In this document: positions 6,789-10,917 of the stretch, piece after piece
Numbering within the stretch: position 1 is the stretch's first letter
How the letters are laid out: each line of letters begins with the position of its first letter
Assembly: GCA_002401365.1 (NCBI GenBank)
Contig: NVSW01000076.1
Coordinates: forward strand, 1-10,917
Reading direction: 5' to 3'
DNA from: Piscirickettsiaceae bacterium
Lineage (GTDB): Bacteria; Pseudomonadota; Gammaproteobacteria; Methylococcales; Cycloclasticaceae
Length of the DNA stretch: 10,917 bases
Program-made: the position numbers and the translations under genes
The notes under the pieces: model-generated
Told to the model about the DNA's origin: nothing
The model's input: only the letters and a program-made list of their open reading frames with translations
Databases searched by the model: none

Positions 6789-7967
6789 ATGGCTAAAACG
6801 TATCAAGTGGTAATAGTTGGTGGCGGCATGGTCGGTGCTACAGCAGCGTGTTTATTAGCCGAAAAGGGTGTATCTGTTGCGTTAATTGATGCAGGAGAGC
6901 CAATGGCAGATTGGCCAAGTGACACATATGATTTGCGGGTTTCTGCTTTGACCCTACTGTCTATTAACCTATTTAAATCGCTCGGTATATGGTCTGACAT
7001 TGTTCAGTTGGGTGAGCAAGCGGTACAAAAAATGTTTGTTTGGGACCATTTTGGTAGTGGCGAGTTGGATATAGACTCGGCTGATGCGGGCGAGGCCAAA
7101 ATGGGCAGCGTAGTTGAAAACCGTATTACTGTATCGGCTATATGGAAGAAGCTCGAAACGCTAGATTGTTGTGACCTGTTTACGGCATCCGAACTAGAAG
7201 GCTTCAACACGGATGAAGAAGGTGTCAATATTGAATTGTCTGGCGGTGAGATAATACGTGCGTCATTGCTTGTTGGTGCTGATGGTTCTAATTCAAAAAT
7301 AAGGCGCCTTAGCGGTATTGATGATTATGGTTGGGAATATCAGCAAAAAGCATTGGTGGCGACGGTTAAACCAGAGAAGTCACATCAAAATACAGCTTGG
7401 CAGCGCTTTTTGCCTGAAGGGCCGTTAGCGCTATTGCCACTACGTGATGATTTGATATCTATTGTTTGGACATCAAATACAGAAACAACGGACGCTAACT
7501 TACAACTCTCAGAGGGTGATTTTTGTAACGCCTTGGCGGATGCGTCGGAGTACCAACTAGGCAGCTTTGAATTAATTGGAGAGCGAGGCGCATTTCCCCT
7601 AAAACTCCAGTTTTCATCAGAGTATTGTCAAGACCGTATGGTGTTGATAGGTGATGCCATTCATACCATTCACCCGCTAGCGGGGCAAGGCGCGAATCTA
7701 GGGTTAAAAGATGCCGTCACCTTGGCAGACGTTGTGCTTAATGCGGATCAAGCGAATAGAGATATTGCAAGTCAGCAAGTGCTACGCCGATATGAGCGTC
7801 AGCGCAAAGGCGACAACCTGTTGATGATGGGTATGATGGACGGTTTTAAACGCTTATTCGGCGCGGATGAAGCGCTGGTTCAATTAGCGCGTAGTTCAGG
7901 CATGGGGTTAATCAACCAATCGACTTTTCTAAAAAACCAAATCTGTAAATACGCGATGGGTATTTAA
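6789..7967 (+). CDS. ubiI: Ubiquinone-biosynthesis flavin hydroxylase, UbiI (VisC) type with UbiF-like C terminus
   Basis: This paralogue of the preceding UbiH has the same layout. It has VVIVGGGMVGATAA (7-20), VGADGSNSKIRR (162-173) and GDAIHTIHPLAGQGANLG (288-305) at the same residue numbers, consistent with an old tandem duplication. The family adds hydroxyl groups to the ubiquinone ring: UbiI at C5, UbiF at C6, UbiH at C1. The N-terminal half, with DLRVSALTL, GIWSDI, VWDHFGSG and VVENRITVSAIW, resembles UbiI; the DYQHHALVAT-like segment (WEYQQKALVAT) does too. The C-terminal end (LKNQICKYAMGI) resembles UbiF instead. Its place directly after ubiH favours UbiI/VisC, as in pseudomonads, but the position it hydroxylates is uncertain. 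Length 392. The ATG at 6789 follows AAAGG directly; translation is probably coupled to ubiH. Confidence 0.85.
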   Translation: MAKTYQVVIVGGGMVGATAACLLAEKGVSVALIDAGEPMADWPSDTYDLRVSALTLLSINLFKSLGIWSDIVQLGEQAVQKMFVWDHFGSGELDIDSADAGEAKMGSVVENRITVSAIWKKLETLDCCDLFTASELEGFNTDEEGVNIELSGGEIIRASLLVGADGSNSKIRRLSGIDDYGWEYQQKALVATVKPEKSHQNTAWQRFLPEGPLALLPLRDDLISIVWTSNTETTDANLQLSEGDFCNALADASEYQLGSFELIGERGAFPLKLQFSSEYCQDRMVLIGDAIHTIHPLAGQGANLGLKDAVTLADVVLNADQANRDIASQQVLRRYERQRKGDNLLMMGMMDGFKRLFGADEALVQLARSSGMGLINQSTFLKNQICKYAMGI

Positions 7968-7969
7968 CG

Positions 7970-8203
7970 TTAGTCTTTAAGCAAGCTAGAAAGAGCTTGA
8001 GCGTGCTCAGCAGTGGTTCTGCCAATAGCTGTTAAATAGCCACCGTCCTGCTGATCAATTAAACCTTTATTAAACAGCCTCTCTGCTGCACTGCTAACAT
8101 TCGCACCGGCATCCTGATGTATTTTTATACCTTGTTGAGTATTGGATAAGTCGAATTGTAAAAGAACGTTCAATTCTTCAAAGAGTTCTTGGTTTAACTT
8201 CAT
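7970..8203 (-). CDS. Small conserved protein of the TIGR02647 type, function unknown
   Basis: The 77-residue product (MKLNQELFEELNVLLQFDLS...) matches in size and pattern, as I recall it, a gammaproteobacterial family annotated TIGR02647. Family-like features are an N-terminal helix, the FDLSNTQQGIKIHQDAG segment, AAERLFNKGLIDQQDGGYLT and ending helix AEHAQAL. The shape (helix, then a 'GLIDQQDGGYLTAIGR' turn) recalls a small winged-helix domain and the family is sometimes called DNA-binding, but I see no proof. I chose ATG 8203, which has AGAGG 7 bases upstream, over an in-frame start at 8227. It is convergent with ubiI, only 2 bases between stops, with no terminator visible. Confidence 0.8.
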   Translation of the reverse strand: MKLNQELFEELNVLLQFDLSNTQQGIKIHQDAGANVSSAAERLFNKGLIDQQDGGYLTAIGRTTAEHAQALSSLLKD

Positions 8204-8230
8204 GCGAATACCTCTATATTGTGTCAACTT

Positions 8231-8259
8231 AGCATAACGTTAAAGATGTCTTGGTGCAA
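8231..8259 (-). promoter_or_regulatory. Possible promoter of the TIGR02647-type gene
   Basis: On the minus strand TTGCAC (8259-8254) and TATGCT (8236-8231) are 17 bases apart, matching sigma70 boxes at 3 of 6 and 4 of 6. The start would lie about 20 bases before the ATG at 8203, leaving room for the AGAGG ribosome binding site. Weak evidence. Confidence 0.3.
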
Positions 8260-8505
8260 TTTGCTTGATCATTATTTGCTGGAGAAGGGCTGCAACCTAG
8301 TATTTTGGTAATGTTGAGCAATCGCCAATTGAATTAACGGGTAGCGGCCTTTTAATTTCGTTGGAGCTATTTGTTAGGCGCTTTTTCGGTTTCCCCTTTC
8401 TTATTCGTTAGCATCATTAAATTATTTGGTGGATTAACGTTCAATTTTATATCATTAAGTATTCGACCCGACTCCATAGAGGCTAGCTAAACAATAGAAA
8501 AAATA

Positions 8506-8534
8506 TTGTGTTACACGTACAATGGCATACTAAT
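8506..8534 (+). promoter_or_regulatory. Possible promoter of the gcv operon
   Basis: TTGTGT (8506-8511) and ACTAAT (8529-8534) are 17 bases apart and match sigma70 boxes at 3 of 6 and 4 of 6. The predicted start near 8541 is about the first bases of the riboswitch P1 helix, a few bases later than expected, so the true promoter could lie slightly upstream. Confidence 0.25.
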
Positions 8535-8538
8535 TTAA

Positions 8539-8740
8539 CCCTTTTGGGAGAGCTCGGTTTTGTACCGACGCCGAAGGCGCAATCCGTCCGGAATCGCTCA
8601 GGCAAATGGACCATAAGGGAGGCTGTTCAGCTGTGTTGAACCGCCAGTTAGCTCTGGAGAGCGGTTTAATTTTATTGAGTTAAACTCACCGAAGAGGAAA
8701 GAGGGCGTCACACCCTTAAACTTTCAGGTTTTGGACAGAG
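8539..8740 (+). promoter_or_regulatory. Tandem (two-aptamer) glycine riboswitch of the gcv operon
   Basis: Aptamer 1 (8539-8619) has P1 formed by CCCTTTTGG (8539-8547) and CCATAAGGG (8611-8619), then GGAGAGC, a TCGGT/ACCGA hairpin, GCCGAAGG, a TCCG/CGGA hairpin, CTCAGGCAAA and GGAC. Aptamer 2 (8652-8740) has P1 CTCTG/CAGAG, GGAGAGC, a GTTTAA/TTAAAC hairpin, ACCGAAG, an AGGG/CCCT hairpin, CTTTCAGG and GGAC. These are the conserved glycine-aptamer core segments in the right order, twice. The linker is 32 bases and forms its own hairpin (8621-8645), longer than in the known Vibrio example (about 12 bases). Glycine-cleavage riboswitches normally act as ON switches; the terminator immediately downstream gives the expression platform. 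Confidence 0.93.
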
Positions 8741-8777
8741 GGGCGGCATGTGGTTTTCGCGTGCCGCCCCTTTTTTT
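8737..8777 (+). terminator. Riboswitch-controlled intrinsic terminator before gcvT
   Basis: GGGGCGGCATG (8740-8750) pairs with CGTGCCGCCCC (8760-8770), 11 pairs with one wobble, around a 9-base loop, followed by seven T residues (8771-8777). Three further pairs (8737-8739 with 8771-8773) would extend the base into the 3' strand of aptamer-2 P1 (8736-8740). Glycine binding, which stabilises P1, should therefore weaken the terminator base and favour read-through. The strong core stem could still form, so how fully the switch works is open. Confidence 0.85.
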
Positions 8778-8793
8778 ATTTGAGAATGGCTAT

Positions 8794-9885
8794 ATGACCA
8801 AAAAAACAATATTAAATGTTGCTCACCGTGAACTTGGCGCTCGCATGGTGGACTTTGGTGGCTGGGATATGCCTGTCAATTATGGCTCACAGATTGATGA
8901 ACACCACGACGTGAGAACCGGTGTCGGCATGTTTGATGTGTCGCATATGACAGTGGTGGATGTGAACGGTGCGCAAGCAAAAGCGTACTTGCAATATTTA
9001 CTGGCAAACGATGTCGCCAAGCTAACGCGCCAAGGTAAGGCTTTATACAGCTGTATGCTGAATGAAGCAGCGGGTATTATTGATGACCTTATTGTGTATT
9101 TTTTGGATGAGAAGAATTACCGTTTGGTGGTGAATGCCTCAACCCGTGATAAAGATATAGCGTGGTTAGAAAAACAGGCAGAAAGTTTTGATGTGGAGAT
9201 TAACGAAAAACCAACGTTGGCGATGATTGCCGTGCAAGGGCCAAAGGCACGCCAAAAAGTATGCCCTTTGTTGCCAGAGCGTTTGGGTTTATCGGCGGCA
9301 GAAATTAAACCCTTTAGTGCGTGTTGGTATGGCGAATGGTTTGTTGGGCGAACGGGTTATACCGGTGAAGACGGTTTTGAAATTATGTTGCCAGACGACA
9401 AAGCGGTCGGCTTTTGGAAGCAGTTGCTTGAAGTGGGCGTTAAACCTTGCGGTTTGGGTGCGCGTGATACGTTAAGGCTAGAAGCAGGGATGAACTTATA
9501 CGGCCAAGATATGGATGAAACGAAGCATCCGTTGGAGTCTGGCTTGGCGTGGACGATTGCATGGGAGCCATCAGAGCGTGATTTTATCGGTAAGTCATCG
9601 TTACAAAAAATTAAACAACAAACAACAAATCAAAAATTTGTTGGCTTGTTGCTGGAAGACAAAGGCGTGTTGCGCGGCCATCAAACGGTGGTGCTGAATG
9701 ACGGTTCAACGGGTGAAATTACCAGCGGTGGTTATTCACCCACAATGGAACGTTCCATTGCACTGGCACGTGTGCCTGCAAATATTGGCGAAACCTGTAA
9801 AATCGACATTCGTGGAAAATTAAAACATGCACGGGTGGTTAAGCCGTGTTTTGTGCGTCAAGGCGCAGTACAAATTGAACTCTAA
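8794..9885 (+). CDS. gcvT: Aminomethyltransferase (glycine cleavage system T-protein)
   Basis: T-protein takes the aminomethyl group from lipoyl H-protein, releases ammonia and passes the carbon to tetrahydrofolate as 5,10-methylene-THF. The 363-residue product (364 in E. coli) begins with the family motif ARMVDFGGWDMPV (16-28). It has MFDVSHM (46-52) and the catalytic aspartate region GIIDDLIVY (94-102, D97/D98). VGRTGYTGEDGFE, GARDTLRLEAGMNLYGQDMDE and ITSGGYSPTMERSIALA follow in the folate-binding and C-terminal parts. I chose ATG 8794; a longer frame from 8731 would begin inside the riboswitch. The ribosome binding site is weak (GAG 9 bases upstream). gcvH follows after 14 bases. Confidence 0.97.
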   Translation: MTKKTILNVAHRELGARMVDFGGWDMPVNYGSQIDEHHDVRTGVGMFDVSHMTVVDVNGAQAKAYLQYLLANDVAKLTRQGKALYSCMLNEAAGIIDDLIVYFLDEKNYRLVVNASTRDKDIAWLEKQAESFDVEINEKPTLAMIAVQGPKARQKVCPLLPERLGLSAAEIKPFSACWYGEWFVGRTGYTGEDGFEIMLPDDKAVGFWKQLLEVGVKPCGLGARDTLRLEAGMNLYGQDMDETKHPLESGLAWTIAWEPSERDFIGKSSLQKIKQQTTNQKFVGLLLEDKGVLRGHQTVVLNDGSTGEITSGGYSPTMERSIALARVPANIGETCKIDIRGKLKHARVVKPCFVRQGAVQIEL

Positions 9886-9899
9886 GAAAAGGAAAAACC

Positions 9900-10289
9900 A
9901 TGTCAAATACACCTAATGATAGAAAGTACGCTGACTCACATGAGTGGGCTTTATTAGAAGCCGACGGCAATGTACGCGTTGGTATCTCTGACCACGCTCA
10001 AAAGCTACTAGGTGATTTAGTGTTTGTTGAATTGCCAGAAGTTGGCGCTAACGTTGATAAAGGCGACGAATGCAGCGTTGTTGAATCTGTTAAGGCGGCA
10101 TCAGACATTTACAGCCCAGTGTCAGGTGAAATTATTGCGGTGAACGAAGCGCTTGAAGACGGACCAGAGGCGATTAACGATTCTGCCTATGAGGACGGCT
10201 GGATATTTCTTATTAAGCCGACGGATAGCAGTGAATTAAATGATTTATTAGACGCCCAAGGGTACCAAAACCTGACGGAAGACGAGTAG
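9900..10289 (+). CDS. gcvH: Glycine cleavage system H-protein (lipoyl carrier)
   Basis: H-protein carries the aminomethyl intermediate on a lipoyl arm between P-, T- and L-proteins. The 129-residue product (E. coli 129) has the N-terminal KYADSHEWALLE (9-20) and VRVGISDHAQKLLGDLVFVELP (25-46). The lipoylation motif VVESVKAASDIYSPV has the modified lysine at K65. The C-terminal helix region is DGWIFLIKP. AAGGA stands 7-8 bases before the ATG. It lies in the gcvT-gcvH-gcvPA operon, 7 bases before gcvPA. Confidence 0.97.
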   Translation: MSNTPNDRKYADSHEWALLEADGNVRVGISDHAQKLLGDLVFVELPEVGANVDKGDECSVVESVKAASDIYSPVSGEIIAVNEALEDGPEAINDSAYEDGWIFLIKPTDSSELNDLLDAQGYQNLTEDE

Positions 10290-10296
10290 AAAAAAT

Positions 10297-10917
10297 ATGC
10301 CTTTTATACCCCATTCGGAACACGATGTTTCTAAAATGCTTGCCACTATTGGCGTAGACAGCATTGATGATTTGTTTGATGAAATTCCAGACAACTTGCG
10401 TTGTGGTGAGCTGGATAAAATTCCACCAGGCATGAATGAAATGGAGGTGACGCGCTTATTACACGAACGCGCAGCGCAGGACGGCTTGCCACTGTGTTTT
10501 TTAGGTGCGGGTGCGTATGAGCATCATATTCCCGCCGCTGTTTGGGAAATAACCACCCGTGGCGAATTTTACAGCGCGTATACGCCGTACCAAGCAGAAG
10601 CGTCGCAAGGTACTTTGCAGTTGTTGTATGAATATCAAACGATGATGGCAAGCTTGATGGCTATGGATATATCCAATGCGTCGCTATACGATGGCGCATC
10701 AGCCTTGGCTGAAGCAGTATTAATGGCGGTTCGGGCGAATAAAAAATCCAAATCTCGCAAAATTTTAATGCCGTTGAGCATAAACCCGGTTTACCGTTCG
10801 GTAACACAGGCGATTGTAAAAAATCAGGACATTGAATTGGTTGATGTGCCATTTGATGCTGCAACGGGGCAAACAGATTTAACGGCACTGGAACAATTCA
10901 CGGGTGAAGATTTTGCC
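10297..10917 (+). CDS. gcvPA: Glycine dehydrogenase (decarboxylating) subunit 1, 5' part cut by window edge
   Basis: An open frame from ATG 10297 continues to the edge (207 codons). The N terminus MPFIPHSEHDVSKMLATIGV, then DSIDDLFDEIP, FLGAGAYEHHIPA, EFYSAYTPYQAEASQGTLQ and YDGASALAEA match the separate alpha-type subunit GcvPA of two-subunit P-protein rather than the N terminus of the fused ~950-residue GcvP. The enzyme uses pyridoxal phosphate to decarboxylate glycine and load the lipoyl arm of H-protein. The PLP lysine resides in GcvPB in such systems, so a gcvPB gene is expected just past the edge. The ribosome binding site is weak (GAG about 10 bases upstream); tight spacing to gcvH suggests coupling. 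Confidence 0.93.
   Translation, partial: MPFIPHSEHDVSKMLATIGVDSIDDLFDEIPDNLRCGELDKIPPGMNEMEVTRLLHERAAQDGLPLCFLGAGAYEHHIPAAVWEITTRGEFYSAYTPYQAEASQGTLQLLYEYQTMMASLMAMDISNASLYDGASALAEAVLMAVRANKKSKSRKILMPLSINPVYRSVTQAIVKNQDIELVDVPFDAATGQTDLTALEQFTGEDFA

Larger units (their letters stand above)
8204..8538. other. Intergenic region upstream of the glycine riboswitch, no gene seen
   Basis: Apart from the weak promoter for the leftward gene at 8231-8259 and the possible gcv promoter at 8506-8534, I see no open frame, RNA gene, terminator or repeat of note here. A 5-base inverted repeat ATTGT/ACAAT surrounds the segment just before the riboswitch (8506-8524) and could be an operator, but it is short. 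Confidence 0.5.

Noticed and set aside
8373..8379. GTTAGGC, resembling the right core of an integron attC site
   Set aside because: No matching RYYYAAC core or folded attC arms lie within 150 bases upstream, and there is no cassette gene or integrase nearby.
8731..8793. Upstream extension of the gcvT frame by 21 codons
   Set aside because: It would begin at a TTG inside the riboswitch aptamer and run through the terminator. The family N terminus fits ATG 8794.

Overview
The window looks like a chromosomal core region of a Gammaproteobacterium. It carries 6S RNA in the conserved place between zapA and the 5-formyl-THF cyclo-ligase gene, the block zapB-like / zapA / ygfB / pepP / ubiH / ubiI, and a gcv operon behind a tandem glycine riboswitch. 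As far as I recall, pseudomonads have much the same order (zapA region, ygfB, pepP, ubiH, visC, gcvT, gcvH, gcvP). I infer a relative of Pseudomonadales or Cellvibrionales with moderate GC. I see no insertion sequence, phage gene, CRISPR array or tRNA, so this reads as a vertically inherited segment.

Layout. Positions 1-969 (minus strand) hold the N-terminal 323 codons of a SulP-family anion permease, cut by the window edge. A 400-base intergenic stretch follows. It has a plus-strand promoter-like sequence, two matching TTGC-N6-GCAA inverted repeats exactly 52 bases apart, and an intrinsic terminator, and may encode a small RNA. The minus strand then carries, in reverse order of transcription, rpiA, the formyl-THF cyclo-ligase gene, 6S RNA, zapA and a zapB-like coiled-coil gene. 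From 3694 the plus strand carries ygfB, pepP, ubiH and ubiI, spaced tightly enough to be one operon: a UPF0149 protein, proline aminopeptidase P and two paralogous ubiquinone-ring flavin hydroxylases. A small TIGR02647-type gene lies convergently just after ubiI.

Positions 8204-8793 are noncoding. The distal part is a two-aptamer glycine riboswitch followed by a GC-rich intrinsic terminator that ends 17 bases before gcvT. The operon gcvT-gcvH-gcvPA then encodes T-protein, lipoyl H-protein and the first subunit of a split P-protein, running off the right edge. Together they cleave glycine to CO2, ammonia and methylene-THF; glycine probably opens the operon through the riboswitch. The formyl-THF cyclo-ligase also serves one-carbon folate metabolism.

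The most interesting observations are noncoding: the paired inverted repeats around a promoter-terminator unit at 1122-1310, and the unusually long, hairpin-containing linker between the two glycine aptamers. No wholly new protein system is visible; every protein-coding gene matches a known family.
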